Below, piece by piece: positions 7,496 to 15,847 of a DNA stretch of 64,000 bases. Made by a program: the position numbers and the translations under genes. The first letter of the stretch is position 1. Each line of letters starts with the position of its first letter. Origin of the DNA: Prevotella sp. (GTDB lineage Bacteria; Bacteroidota; Bacteroidia; Bacteroidales; Bacteroidaceae); assembly GCA_018385335.1 (NCBI GenBank), contig JAHAZN010000016.1, positions 1 to 64,000 on the forward strand. Reading direction: 5' to 3'. The notes beneath the pieces are model-generated. The model had not been told where the DNA came from and did no database searches. It worked only from the letters and a program-made list of their open reading frames with translations.

Positions 7496-7608
7496 TAGGC
7501 TATTCAGATGATTACAGGTAGCTCTCATCGCACACTTGCAACTCTACACCCTATGGAGGGTAGCGTGTCCGATGTGGTCATTGACATCCTAAGTCTCGGC
7601 ATAACGAC

Positions 7609-9156
7609 TTACAGCGCTACAAGACGAATGGGGCGAATGAGGAGACCAAATTGACGACCAGTGGTCTGGTCGGGTTTAATCTCTTTGCTATTAACTCGAA
7701 GACAATATGCAGTAGTATTTGAATGGGCTGTATTAGACAAATATAAAAAGACAAGATCTTTCACAGATTTTGAACCTATCTGTTTTGTGCCGGAAATACA
7801 TCCTAATGGACGTAAATAGACTCCATTATCTGATTTATTTTCTTCTTCCGCATTGCAAACAAGCATCACCTTAGTGGAGTAAAACACTTCTATCATTCCA
7901 TTGTCACCACTCCCCCAATATATCGAGGGTCTGGCTTTATACAACGCTTGCCATACTTCTACTGGGGGCACCTGCCAGTCGCCTCCAAGAATCTTGTTGG
8001 CGGCATCGTCCATCATCTCAAGGGTCTCACCTTCTTTATATTTGGTATATGCTTTACCATCATAGTAAGGGGTATTAGCCTTCTCATAGCCACCTTCTAC
8101 TCCATTTTTCCAGGCAGTGGGCGTAACTTTATAATTTGAACATGTATAGGATGTCAACAAGGGCTCCGTGGCTGCCCAAGCGAAGAAATCACCTCTGTCT
8201 GGCAAAGCGCCTGCAATACCGTTGGCTTTAAGATCGCCCCTTGCAAAGAGGACCTTATAGTTCTTTGTTCCTATGGTCAAAGTAAGACCTAAATCTAGCT
8301 CTTGGGATTGGTTTAATATTCCACTCGGGTTATACCATTTATCATCGGTGGTGGCAAACTCGCCGACATTGGTGATATAGTTGCGTTTGAAGGTGATGTC
8401 CTTGGTGCCCTTGCGCGAGTACACCTTACCATCTGTTGCCGTGAACTTAAGCGTCCATCCTGCTTTCAGTGTCACTGCTGGCACAGCGATATAGTAGGCA
8501 TTGCCAGCGGTGATGTTGCCTTTAAGTGTGATGGCATAGTCTTTCACCGGGGCAGCAGAGAGATCGAGGGTGGGCTCACCATCGTTATAGGCGAGTGTGC
8601 CTTTGCCGGCTAACACCGCTGAGTTATCGAAGGCTTTCAACTCTATCTTGGTGCAATCAAACTTAGGAGTGAGCTTCATATAGCCTACCACATTCTTAAA
8701 CGTGAGTTCGGTGGTGGTTGTTGCTGCCATCATCAGGGCCGCTGTCTTGTCGAAGCTGTTGGCTGTGGCGGTCTGAGTGGCAGGGAGGATGACACCTTGC
8801 ACATCGACACCGGAGAGGGTGGCTGCCGACTGATAGGGATAGACGGCAACATAGTTGGGGGAGGTAGCAGCCTCGCCCTGGAAGATGGCGGAGCTGCTGG
8901 CATCGCCGCTCTTCAATGTAAACGCGTTGTTTGTTGTCCCATCGAAGACACTGAGTTGGTCCCCACTGTTCCACACAATGGTCTGGGCATCGTCGGAGAG
9001 GGACGCCCTTGAGGTGGCGTTGACGTCTTCATGGGTAGCCGAGAAGGTGATGTTTTGTCGTGACTGTGATGATGTATTGTTAGATTCATCAGAGGAACAT
9101 GCTGACAGAAGGGTGAGGGCTATGATAGCCATCAAGGGATAGAATATTCGTATCAT
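7609..9156 (-). CDS. Fimbrillin-like surface lipoprotein
   Basis: The 515-residue product has a lipoprotein signal peptide (lipobox LLSAC, Cys near residue 20) and a Ser/Asn linker. A region follows that is typical of the Bacteroidales fimbrillin superfamily: TSRASLSDDAQTIVWNSGDQLSVFD, cut here to its start TSRASLSDD, then VAVYPY and a repeated beta pattern to about residue 270. The rest (about 280-515) has a different fold with GDFFAWAA, LGGDWQVP and YLRPLGC segments, like the C-terminal domains of major-paralogous surface proteins. Such proteins build short fimbriae or act as anchors at the outer membrane. A strong consensus promoter precedes it, and the AraC-type regulator at 9448 diverges from it and could control it. 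Confidence 0.75.
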   Translation of the reverse strand: MIRIFYPLMAIIALTLLSACSSDESNNTSSQSRQNITFSATHEDVNATSRASLSDDAQTIVWNSGDQLSVFDGTTNNAFTLKSGDASSSAIFQGEAATSPNYVAVYPYQSAATLSGVDVQGVILPATQTATANSFDKTAALMMAATTTTELTFKNVVGYMKLTPKFDCTKIELKAFDNSAVLAGKGTLAYNDGEPTLDLSAAPVKDYAITLKGNITAGNAYYIAVPAVTLKAGWTLKFTATDGKVYSRKGTKDITFKRNYITNVGEFATTDDKWYNPSGILNQSQELDLGLTLTIGTKNYKVLFARGDLKANGIAGALPDRGDFFAWAATEPLLTSYTCSNYKVTPTAWKNGVEGGYEKANTPYYDGKAYTKYKEGETLEMMDDAANKILGGDWQVPPVEVWQALYKARPSIYWGSGDNGMIEVFYSTKVMLVCNAEEENKSDNGVYLRPLGCISGTKQIGSKSVKDLVFLYLSNTAHSNTTAYCLRVNSKEIKPDQTTGRQFGLLIRPIRLVAL

Positions 9157-9182
9157 AAGTGTTTTTTACATTTTCTTTGTGA

Positions 9183-9214
9183 CAAAATTACAAAGTATCA
9201 ATAGAACAACCAAA
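9183..9214 (-). promoter_or_regulatory. Consensus promoter of the fimbrillin-like gene
   Basis: On the minus strand, TTTG (9214-9211), a 20-base spacer and TAATTTTG (9190-9183) match the Bacteroidetes consensus exactly. The leader to the ATG at 9156 is about 20-25 bases. Confidence 0.7.
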
Positions 9215-9303
9215 TACAAGGGGTGTTTTTTTTTCTTCAGCATCATTTTTTAGTGTTTTTCGACGTCATTACCTACACCATCCTTCTCTTCACCGACGTT
9301 TTT

Positions 9304-9368
9304 TATCTTTGCTTTCGCAGTAACGTCCGATAGGAGTGAGGGGGGGAACGTCCGTTTCCTCCTTTTTT
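9304..9368 (+). ncRNA. Candidate small RNA or attenuated leader
   Basis: A TATCTTTG box (9304-9311) is followed about 30 bases later by a GC-rich hairpin, 9341-9349 with 9354-9362 (9 pairs, two of them G-U, 4-base loop), and then six T residues (9363-9368). Promoter and terminator would produce an RNA of about 50 bases starting near 9316. The octamer AACGTCCG occurs twice (9322-9329 and 9347-9354). No start codon with a sensible frame was seen inside. It could be a stand-alone small RNA or the attenuated leader of the regulator at 9448. No clear -33 element was found. Confidence 0.4.
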
Positions 9369-9373
9369 ATTAG

Positions 9374-9396
9374 AAAAACCTTGTTAAGGGTTTTTT
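9374..9396 (+). terminator. Second terminator-like hairpin before the regulator gene
   Basis: AAAAACCTT pairs with AAGGGTTTTT around GTT, with one bulged base, and is followed by T residues. Together with the hairpin at 9341-9362 it forms a double stop just upstream of the promoter box at 9413. It would insulate the regulator gene from upstream transcription. Confidence 0.5.
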
Positions 9397-9412
9397 CTTT
9401 CGTTATTTTTTG

Positions 9413-9420
9413 TATTTTTG
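9413..9420 (+). promoter_or_regulatory. Promoter -7 box of the AraC-type regulator
   Basis: TATTTTTG precedes the ATG at 9448 by 27 bases. A TTG at 9418 in the same frame overlaps this box, so it cannot be the start codon; this fixes the start at 9448. Confidence 0.5.
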
Positions 9421-9447
9421 CATAAATATTTATCTGATGCGAGGGAT

Positions 9448-10608
9448 ATGGACAACTTATATCTATTACAGTTCTGCTGCCTGACGGTGACTATCTGTCT
9501 GGCGCTGCTCGTAGCTCTCTCTCGGCTCTATGTGAAATGGGTGAACAAAAAATATGAGCAGTCGAGAATGTTTCTCTTGATGGCTATTGTCTGCCTTGCC
9601 GTACACTATTTCTTTCAGATGAGATTTGGATTGCGTGAGGCGGGGGATGACGTGGGGATGCTCGCTAACATCATCTTCTACTCGCCTGCAGCGCTTCTTA
9701 TCACCTGCGCTATCATCAACATCGAGTGCTCATTCAGAAGTACGAAAAGGTATTTTATCGGGGGGACAGTGGGGTGTGGCATCATCTATGTGGGGGCGGG
9801 GATGTGGTATTTCTTCAACAGGACGATGCACTTCGGGGAGATGCTCTATTTCCTCTATGTGATGTTTATCGTGAGTATAGGGCTCTTTATGGTTAGCTGT
9901 CTTAGGGAGATAAGGCATCGCAGAAGGGTGCTCGTGAGGGAGACGGCCGGAGACCTGATGCCGTATGTGCGCTATACTTATGCCAGCATCCTTCTTATCG
10001 TTGCTTGTGCATCGCTCGTGCTGTTCTCTATCCTCTCAAGTGGGTTGCTGATGATCTTCGGTGTCGTGGCGCTACTGATGTTGTTTGTCTTTGTGCTGAG
10101 TTTCGTCGCCCTGGGGTTTAATATCATGCCTATGGAGGAGGTGATCGACGAATGTGTCAAGGAGACGGCAGCTGACATATCTACGATGGGCGATGAGGAA
10201 CGGGAGGAGAAGATGGTGCGCAGCGGGGAACATATCGCGCATATTGAAAGGATGTTGAGTCAGTGGGTTGACGCGGGTGGGTTTCGTGACCCATCGGTGA
10301 CGCTCTCGTCGCTCTCACACCAGCTACATCTCATGCGTAGCGACCTTACGTTTTATTTTGAGCAGCATCAGCAGCGCACGTTCCGTGTGTGGCTCAGTGA
10401 TATTCGTTTTCAAGAGGTGAAGAGGATGATGCTGCAGTTTCCTGACTACAACAACGATGCTATCTCGCTGGAATGTGGATTCTCATCACGTGCTCATCTG
10501 TATAGGATATTTAAACAGAAGACGGGGATGACTCCGGGCGAATGGAAGGTGTGTGAGGGGATGAAGGAGGGTGGAAAACTCGCTGTAACTAAGGAAAGAG
10601 ACACCTAA
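9448..10608 (+). CDS. Membrane-bound AraC-family transcription regulator
   Basis: The 386-residue product has about seven hydrophobic segments in the first 235 residues, a charged linker (around 240-280), and a C-terminal AraC-type helix-turn-helix domain. That domain is recognisable by LSSLSHQL, the second helix pair AISLECGFSSRAHLYRIFKQKTGMT (only its core ECGFSSRAHLYRIFKQ is needed) and the closing TPGEWK. Proteins of this shape sense an envelope or small-molecule signal through the membrane part and bind DNA from the membrane. It diverges from the fimbrillin-like gene, which is the obvious candidate target. No sensory domain of known type was recognised. Confidence 0.8.
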   Translation: MDNLYLLQFCCLTVTICLALLVALSRLYVKWVNKKYEQSRMFLLMAIVCLAVHYFFQMRFGLREAGDDVGMLANIIFYSPAALLITCAIINIECSFRSTKRYFIGGTVGCGIIYVGAGMWYFFNRTMHFGEMLYFLYVMFIVSIGLFMVSCLREIRHRRRVLVRETAGDLMPYVRYTYASILLIVACASLVLFSILSSGLLMIFGVVALLMLFVFVLSFVALGFNIMPMEEVIDECVKETAADISTMGDEEREEKMVRSGEHIAHIERMLSQWVDAGGFRDPSVTLSSLSHQLHLMRSDLTFYFEQHQQRTFRVWLSDIRFQEVKRMMLQFPDYNNDAISLECGFSSRAHLYRIFKQKTGMTPGEWKVCEGMKEGGKLAVTKERDT

Positions 10609-10667
10609 ACGATAGGGAAAGAGACACCAAGATTACTTTTGTTGATAGTGTTTATGAGAATTGTTTC

Positions 10668-10741
10668 TATCTTTGTTGCCATGTGATGTGGCAATGAAGA
10701 TATGTATGGGTATTGTCGCTATCAAAATAGGTAAAGGATAA
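10668..10741 (+). other. Promoter-like box, hairpin and 15-codon open frame
   Basis: In the 181-base gap after the regulator, TATCTTTG (10668-10675) is followed at once by a perfect 6-base hairpin (10676-10681 with 10689-10694). An ATG at 10694 then opens MKICMGIVAIKIGKG and stops at 10741. This could be a tiny membrane-active peptide, a leader, or chance. Confidence 0.2.
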
Positions 10742-10789
10742 AGGAATTAACATTGCAACCATAGACTACCACGCACCCCTATCTCCTCT

Positions 10790-11176
10790 TTAAGAGGCGT
10801 GTGGGGTGTGTTTCGTTTGGGTCTCTTCCCACGCTTCCCACTCTTTCATGGCTGCCTTCCAGTCGGATGCCACGGGAGTGGGGTTTTCTTTTTCTCTGGC
10901 TGCCTCGTCGCGTGCCTTGTCGCGTGCTCTCTTCTCTTTCATGGCGGCGATGGTGGCGTCGTCGAGTATCTGGATGGCTCCGCGCTGAATGGTGTACATC
11001 AGTTCGGTGTCGTCGAAGGCTTTGCCCTGGATGTTGAAGTCGGAGATATTAAACTCGTAGTTGACTCTTAACTCATGTCGGATGAGTTTCTGCTGTGAGC
11101 GGTTGGCTGTCTTCTTCTTTCTTAGCAGAAGGGCTATCGCATCGATCTCTGTCTTGGAGTATTTGTTTCGTCCCAT
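10790..11176 (-). CDS. Small conserved-looking hypothetical protein
   Basis: The 128-residue soluble protein has a basic N-terminus (MGRNKYSKTEIDAI), a predicted helical core to about residue 85, and a highly charged Glu/Lys/Arg-rich helix (residues 80-100) before a flexible tail. No signal peptide or membrane segment is seen. It begins 18 bases after the ABC exporter gene and so belongs to the nadK-exporter transcript. I do not recognise the family. The start SKTEIDAIALLLRKK looks like a small helix-turn-helix-like or nucleic-acid-contacting segment, but this is a guess. Confidence 0.65.
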   Translation of the reverse strand: MGRNKYSKTEIDAIALLLRKKKTANRSQQKLIRHELRVNYEFNISDFNIQGKAFDDTELMYTIQRGAIQILDDATIAAMKEKRARDKARDEAAREKENPTPVASDWKAAMKEWEAWEETQTKHTPHAS

Positions 11177-11194
11177 TCTTCTTTTTTCGGTGTA

Positions 11195-12826
11195 TTATAA
11201 TGTGAGCACGGCATCGCAATAATCGACCACTGCGTGGCGGTGGGTGATGAAGATGACTGTGCGCTTGTTGTTGGCAAGGATGTTCTGTAGGAGGCGCTGC
11301 TCGGTGGCGGGATCGAGGGCACTGGTGGCTTCGTCGAAGAGCATGATGGAGCCGCTGCGCAGCAGGGCTCGGGCGATGGCGATGCGCTGTGCCTGCCCTT
11401 CGCTCAGTCCGCCACCACCTTCTGTGGTAGGGGTGTCCATCTGCCGGGGGAGGTCGAAGACAAACTCGGCACATGCCGTAAGCAGCACCTCGCGCAGCTC
11501 TGCATCGGTGGCTTCGGGGCGTGCCAGCAGGAGGTTGTCGCGGATGGTGCCGCTCATGAGGGTGTTGCCTTGGGGCACATAGACGATGTTACAGCGCAGG
11601 AGGGGGGAGGCTTCGTAGCTCCCTGTGGCATCGTAGAGTGTCACGCTGCCGCTGTCGGGTTTGAGGAGGGCTAAGAGGAGGCGGAGGAGGGTGGATTTGC
11701 CTGTGCCTGTCGCGCCCATGATGGCTGTAGAGGTGCCCGGGGCGAAGTGGAAGGTGAGGTCGCTGATGACCGGTGTGGTGGGCTCGCTGCTCGCCGTAGG
11801 GGGATAGGTGTAGGTGAGGTGGGTGAGGCGGATGCCGCAGGGGGGCTGGAGGGGGTGGGAAATGCCCTGCACTTCCTCGGGGATCGTCTCTAACAGCATG
11901 AGGCGCTCGGCGGCGGTGAGCACGCCTACAAAGGCGGGGGCAAGGCGGGTGAGCTCGCGCGCGGGGTTCTGTATGCGATAGACGAGCTGTAGGAAGGCGG
12001 TCATGGCACCGAAGGTGAGGGTGTGATGATAGAGGCGGAGGGTGCTCCACAGAAAGGCGATGAGATAGCTGAGGGCAAAGCCGCCATTGAGCACGAAATT
12101 GCTGAAGATGGAGAAGCGGGTGCGGTGGCGCACATGGCCTCGAAGGGTCTGCTGGCAGCGGTCGAGGCGGTGGATCATCAGCTTGTCGCTCTCAAGGGTC
12201 TTGATCATCATGCGGTGCTGGAGTGTCTCTTGGAGCACGCTCTGTATCTGGCTGTCGCTCTCTCGCACGCGGTGGGTGAGGGCGCGCATCTTGCCTACAT
12301 AGATCTTGCTCAGAAGGATGAAGATGGGGAGGATGGCTACGGTGATGAGTGCGAGCATGCGGTCCATCGTGAAGAGGTAGAGGAAAGCGCCGATGAACAT
12401 GGTGAGCACGGAGAGGGTGTTGGGGAGGGTCTCGGTGAGAAAGGTGACCACGGTCTGCACGTCTTGCTCAAGACGGTTGGTGATGTCGCCGCTGTGATAA
12501 CGCTCACGACCTTGCCACTCGGCTCGCAACAGGTGGCTTAGCATGTGCTGCTGCATGGTGTTCTGGGCTTTCACACCGAGGATGTTTCGTATCCATACCT
12601 TGGTGATGCTGATAGCAAACTCGGTGAGGATGAGGGCGCCCATGAGACTGACCATGAGGATGAGCGAGCCTTGACGGGCGCCAGCAGCGATGTCGATGGC
12701 TTGATGCATCACGCTCACGGTGAGCAGGCTTATGCCCACGCTGAACAGTCCGAGGAGGGCGTTGAGGGTGATCTGTAGGCGGTGGCCCTTAGCGGTGGTC
12801 CATAACCATTGTATCGTGTTGCGCAT
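11195..12826 (-). CDS. ABC exporter, fused permease and ATPase
   Basis: The 543-residue half-transporter has six membrane helices in residues 1-300 and a nucleotide-binding domain from about 325. Walker A is GATGTGKS, the signature is LSEGQAQR, Walker B is IMLFDEATSALD, and the H-loop His is in FITHRH. It would work as a homodimer in the inner membrane, exporting lipids, peptides or drugs; the substrate cannot be read from sequence. The NBD has a short insert and no peptidase domain. The gene starts 2 bases after nadK ends, so the two are co-transcribed. Confidence 0.85.
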   Translation of the reverse strand: MRNTIQWLWTTAKGHRLQITLNALLGLFSVGISLLTVSVMHQAIDIAAGARQGSLILMVSLMGALILTEFAISITKVWIRNILGVKAQNTMQQHMLSHLLRAEWQGRERYHSGDITNRLEQDVQTVVTFLTETLPNTLSVLTMFIGAFLYLFTMDRMLALITVAILPIFILLSKIYVGKMRALTHRVRESDSQIQSVLQETLQHRMMIKTLESDKLMIHRLDRCQQTLRGHVRHRTRFSIFSNFVLNGGFALSYLIAFLWSTLRLYHHTLTFGAMTAFLQLVYRIQNPARELTRLAPAFVGVLTAAERLMLLETIPEEVQGISHPLQPPCGIRLTHLTYTYPPTASSEPTTPVISDLTFHFAPGTSTAIMGATGTGKSTLLRLLLALLKPDSGSVTLYDATGSYEASPLLRCNIVYVPQGNTLMSGTIRDNLLLARPEATDAELREVLLTACAEFVFDLPRQMDTPTTEGGGGLSEGQAQRIAIARALLRSGSIMLFDEATSALDPATEQRLLQNILANNKRTVIFITHRHAVVDYCDAVLTL

Positions 12827-12828
12827 GG

Positions 12829-13716
12829 CTATTCTCTTCTATCGGCTCCCCACATCATCTTGTCGCGAAGGGTCTGGAAATAGGTCTGACCATAGCGTTT
12901 CACTACGCTGACGGTATAGGGGGCTTTGCTGATGGTGATGGTTGTGCCGGTGGCACATTTCTCTGAACGTCCGTCGAGGGCGATGAGGAAATGGTTACTG
13001 CGGCTCTCTACTGAGAAGGTGATCTCTGAACTGTCGGGGATGACGATGGGGCGCACGTTAAGGCTGTGGGGGGCAACGGCTGTCATGGAGAGCACCTTGG
13101 TGCCGGGGACGATGATGGGACCGCCGTTGGAAAGGGAATAGGCGGTGGAGCCCGTGGGAGTGCTCACCACCAGACCATCGGCTTGGAAGGTGGTGAGGTA
13201 ATGGCCATCGACACTCGCCTGGATGGAGATCATCGAGGCATCGTCGCGCTTGAGGATGGCGATGTCGTTGAGTGCACAGCTGTAGCGGGTGAAGGGGGCA
13301 CCATCGGCCTTCACCATGATGAGCTCGCGCTCCTCCACGGCGTAGTCGTCTTTATAGAGGGAGTGGATAGTGGTGGCGAGGTCGCAGGGGTTGACATCGG
13401 CAAGGAATCCTAATCGCCCGATGTTCACTCCGAGGATGGGGATGGGTTTAGCACCTACCCTGGCAGCGGTCTTGAGAAAGGTGCCGTCGCCTCCCATGGA
13501 GATGGCAAAGTCGGCCTCGAAATGGTCGTCGGCAATCACCTCGACATGGGGGAGGGAGAGACGAAGGGTGTGGCAGAGGAACTCATGATAGGGCTGATCT
13601 ACTGCAATGACTGCCCGATATTCGTCGAGATGGGAAAGCAGTTTTTGGATGGAGGCTGATTTCTTGGCTTGATAGGTGTTGCCGAAGATGGCAAACTTTA
13701 ACGTTCTGTGGGGCAT
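12829..13716 (-). CDS. nadK: NAD kinase
   Basis: NadK phosphorylates NAD to NADP in the cytoplasm. The 295-residue protein shows the diagnostic GGDGT in SMGGDGTFLKTA, the NxGxLGF segment (NIGRLGF) and the TPTGSTAYSLS motif. Length and order fit the family. The start is the ATG at 13716 (MPHRTLKFAIFGNTYQ); a TTG five codons earlier is less likely. It is the first gene of a minus-strand unit with the ABC exporter and the small protein. It is divergent from pdxJ, with overlapping promoters. Confidence 0.95.
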   Translation of the reverse strand: MPHRTLKFAIFGNTYQAKKSASIQKLLSHLDEYRAVIAVDQPYHEFLCHTLRLSLPHVEVIADDHFEADFAISMGGDGTFLKTAARVGAKPIPILGVNIGRLGFLADVNPCDLATTIHSLYKDDYAVEERELIMVKADGAPFTRYSCALNDIAILKRDDASMISIQASVDGHYLTTFQADGLVVSTPTGSTAYSLSNGGPIIVPGTKVLSMTAVAPHSLNVRPIVIPDSSEITFSVESRSNHFLIALDGRSEKCATGTTITISKAPYTVSVVKRYGQTYFQTLRDKMMWGADRRE

Positions 13717-13731
13717 AAAATGGATAAACAA

Positions 13732-13763
13732 TTTGGTTTTCTTGTTCTATTACACTACTTTTG
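13732..13763 (+). promoter_or_regulatory. Consensus promoter of the pdxJ unit
   Basis: TTTG (13732-13735), a 20-base spacer and TACTTTTG (13756-13763) match the Bacteroidetes consensus. The predicted start near 13770 gives a leader of about 70 bases before pdxJ. Confidence 0.7.
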
Positions 13764-13787
13764 CAGAAGAAATTGACAAGTTGACTG

Positions 13788-13795
13788 CAAAAGTA
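13788..13795 (-). promoter_or_regulatory. Promoter -7 box of the nadK unit
   Basis: TACTTTTG on the minus strand would start transcripts near 13781. Because this box lies to the right of the pdxJ box, the two transcripts would overlap by about 10 bases and polymerases would face each other. Confidence 0.55.
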
Positions 13796-13842
13796 CGACT
13801 TTTTGGAAGAAATAACGAATAAGGAAACAATTTTATTATAGA

Positions 13843-14559
13843 ATGACAAAACTCAGCGTTAATATCAACAAGGTGGCTACGCTACGCAACGCGCGCGGCG
13901 GCAATAATCCCGATGTGCTCATGGTGGCTGCCCACTGCGAAGAGTTTGGTGCGGAGGGCATCACTGTCCACCCCCGTCCCGACGAACGTCATATACGCTA
14001 TCAGGATGTGTATGACCTGCGACCGCTCATCACCACGGAGATGAATATCGAGGGTAACCCTATAGGGAAGTTTGTGCAACTCGTGCTCGACGTCCACCCT
14101 CATCAGGTGACCCTGGTGCCCGACAGCGAGCATCAGCTCACCTCTAACCACGGCTGGGACACGTGGGAGAACATCAACTTCCTCACGGATATCGTGGGGA
14201 GGATGAAGGAGGAGGGCATACGCACAAGTATCTTCGTTGACCCTGACCCTAAGATGGTGGAGGGTGCACTGCGGTGTGGGGCTGACAGGGTGGAGCTCTA
14301 CACGGAGCCTTATGCTGCCAACTATGCTGCCGACCGCGAGGAGGCTATAAGACCGTTTGTGGAGGCTGCCGAGGAGGCACGACGACTGAGGATGGGACTG
14401 AACGCGGGGCATGACCTCTCGCTGGTTAACCTGCATTTCTTCCATCAGCGCATTCCTTGGCTCGATGAGGTGAGCATAGGGCATGCTATCATCGCTGACG
14501 CGCTCTATATGGGACTCAGGGAGACTATAAGACTCTACAAAAGGGCGCTGAAATCTTAA
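13843..14559 (+). CDS. pdxJ: Pyridoxine 5'-phosphate synthase
   Basis: PdxJ condenses 1-deoxy-D-xylulose 5-phosphate with 3-amino-2-oxopropyl phosphate to give pyridoxine 5'-phosphate. The 238-residue TIM barrel has the N-terminal [22 protein letters not shown], the phosphate-binding NAGHDL and the C-terminal [11 protein letters not shown]. All are in the family order and the length is typical. The nearby ispD uses the same DXP precursor pool. The start at 13843 follows the consensus promoter. Confidence 0.95.
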   Translation: MTKLSVNINKVATLRNARGGNNPDVLMVAAHCEEFGAEGITVHPRPDERHIRYQDVYDLRPLITTEMNIEGNPIGKFVQLVLDVHPHQVTLVPDSEHQLTSNHGWDTWENINFLTDIVGRMKEEGIRTSIFVDPDPKMVEGALRCGADRVELYTEPYAANYAADREEAIRPFVEAAEEARRLRMGLNAGHDLSLVNLHFFHQRIPWLDEVSIGHAIIADALYMGLRETIRLYKRALKS

Positions 14560-14561
14560 CA

Positions 14562-14631
14562 TATCAGCAATCAATAATCAGCAATCAGCAATCAATAATC
14601 AATAATCAGCAATCAGCAATCAATAATCAGT
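14562..14631 (+). repeat. Ten tandem heptads abutting a start codon
   Basis: The 70 bases between pdxJ and the DJ-1 gene are ten 7-base units, alternating mainly AATCAGC and AATCAAT (the first is TATCAGC, the last AATCAGT). The array ends 2 bases before the ATG at 14633. Period-7 arrays can change length by slippage. In this place that would alter spacing and translation start of the downstream gene rather than its reading frame. Confidence 0.85.
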
Positions 14632-14632
14632 T

Positions 14633-15181
14633 ATGAAAAGGGTTTATGTATTCTTGGCGCAGGGATTTGAGGAGATGGAGGCCTTGGGGCCGGTGGATAT
14701 CCTCCGACGCGGAGGGGTGGAGGTGCTCACGGTGAGTATCACCGACTGTTATGAGGTGGTGGGAGCTCACGGCGTGAGGGTGATGGCTGACAGACTGCTC
14801 GGCGAGATTGATGCCGAGGGGGCCGACCTGCTGCTCCTGCCGGGGGGGATGCCCGGCGCAACGAATCTCTTAGACTGCCGCCCTCTGCATCGACTGCTCA
14901 CGACGCATCATCAGAACGGGAAGTTGCTGGGGGCTATCTGTGCCGCTCCGATGGTGCTCGGACAGCTGGGACTGCTCAAGGGGAGACGCGCTACATGCTA
15001 CCCCGGTTTTGAACACTTGCTGACGGGGGCTACAACTACAAATGAACTGGTCACCGTGGACGGACTGATCGTCACGGGAAAGGGGCCGGCTGCTACCTTC
15101 GACTATGGTTTCACACTGCTGAGCATGCTCTCCTCTGAAGAGAAGAGTAGGGAGGTGGCTCAAGGGATGATGTTCTGCTGA
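14633..15181 (+). CDS. DJ-1/PfpI family protein
   Basis: The 182-residue protein has a class I glutamine-amidotransferase-like fold: N-terminal [11 protein letters not shown] with the conserved Glu, [10 protein letters not shown], and the nucleophile elbow AICAAP with its Cys. The family includes YajL and ThiJ-type proteins, linked to thiol stress, glyoxalase or deglycase activity; the substrate here is not known. The gene overlaps ispD by one base (TGATG), so translation is coupled. Expression may depend on the heptad array directly upstream. Confidence 0.85.
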   Translation: MKRVYVFLAQGFEEMEALGPVDILRRGGVEVLTVSITDCYEVVGAHGVRVMADRLLGEIDAEGADLLLLPGGMPGATNLLDCRPLHRLLTTHHQNGKLLGAICAAPMVLGQLGLLKGRRATCYPGFEHLLTGATTTNELVTVDGLIVTGKGPAATFDYGFTLLSMLSSEEKSREVAQGMMFC

Positions 15182-15846
15182 TGGCTGACTATGTAATTAT
15201 CGTGGCCGGAGGCAAGGGGATGCGCATGGGGAGCGAGGTGCCTAAACAGTTTCTCCCTCTCGGGGGAAAACCGGTGCTGATGCGCACCATAGAGCGGTTC
15301 TATCTGTGCGCTCCAATGATACGCATCATCCTGGTGCTGCCCAGAGAACAGCTGGCTTACTGGCAGAAGCTATGCCAAGCGCATGGGTTTTCTGTCCCCG
15401 TGAAAATAGCTGACGGGGGGATGACGCGGTTCCTCTCGGTGAGCAACGGACTGCAACTGATTGACGATGGAGAGGTGGGCGTGGTTGGCGTGCACGACGG
15501 GGTGCGCCCATTCCCTGCTCCCGACATGATTGCAAGGTGTTATGACACGGCAAGGCGCAAGGGAACGGCGGTGCCGGTAATGCCTGTGGTGGAGACTTTG
15601 CGAGAGATGACCGACGGGGGAAGCAGGACGGTGGAACGGTGGAGGTTCCGAAGTGTGCAGACTCCGCAGGTGTTTGACATCGGACTGCTGAAAAGGGCTT
15701 ACCAACAGGAGGAATCGTCTGTGTTTACTGATGATGCCTCGGTGGTGGAACACCTCGGACACGATATTGTGCTCGTGGAGGGTAACCGCGAGAATATCAA
15801 GATTACTACGCCCTTCGACCTTCAAATAGCTTCGCTTCTTATCTGA
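15181..15846 (+). CDS. ispD: 2-C-methyl-D-erythritol 4-phosphate cytidylyltransferase
   Basis: IspD makes CDP-methylerythritol in the non-mevalonate isoprenoid pathway. The 221-residue protein shows the nucleotide loop AGGKGMRMG with [28 protein letters not shown] and TDDASVVE. These are the usual motifs in the usual order. It is translationally coupled to the DJ-1 gene upstream, and recG starts one base after its stop. Confidence 0.93.
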   Translation: MADYVIIVAGGKGMRMGSEVPKQFLPLGGKPVLMRTIERFYLCAPMIRIILVLPREQLAYWQKLCQAHGFSVPVKIADGGMTRFLSVSNGLQLIDDGEVGVVGVHDGVRPFPAPDMIARCYDTARRKGTAVPVMPVVETLREMTDGGSRTVERWRFRSVQTPQVFDIGLLKRAYQQEESSVFTDDASVVEHLGHDIVLVEGNRENIKITTPFDLQIASLLI

Positions 15847-15847
15847 T

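Noticed and set aside
7226..7498. A 90-codon plus-strand frame across the repeats
   Set aside because: It overlaps the GH3 promoter, the dispersed repeat and the long palindrome, and its residues look like translated repeat.
9418..9447. TTG start at 9418 for the AraC-type regulator
   Set aside because: The codon overlaps the promoter -7 box, so it would lie upstream of the transcript; ATG at 9448 is used.
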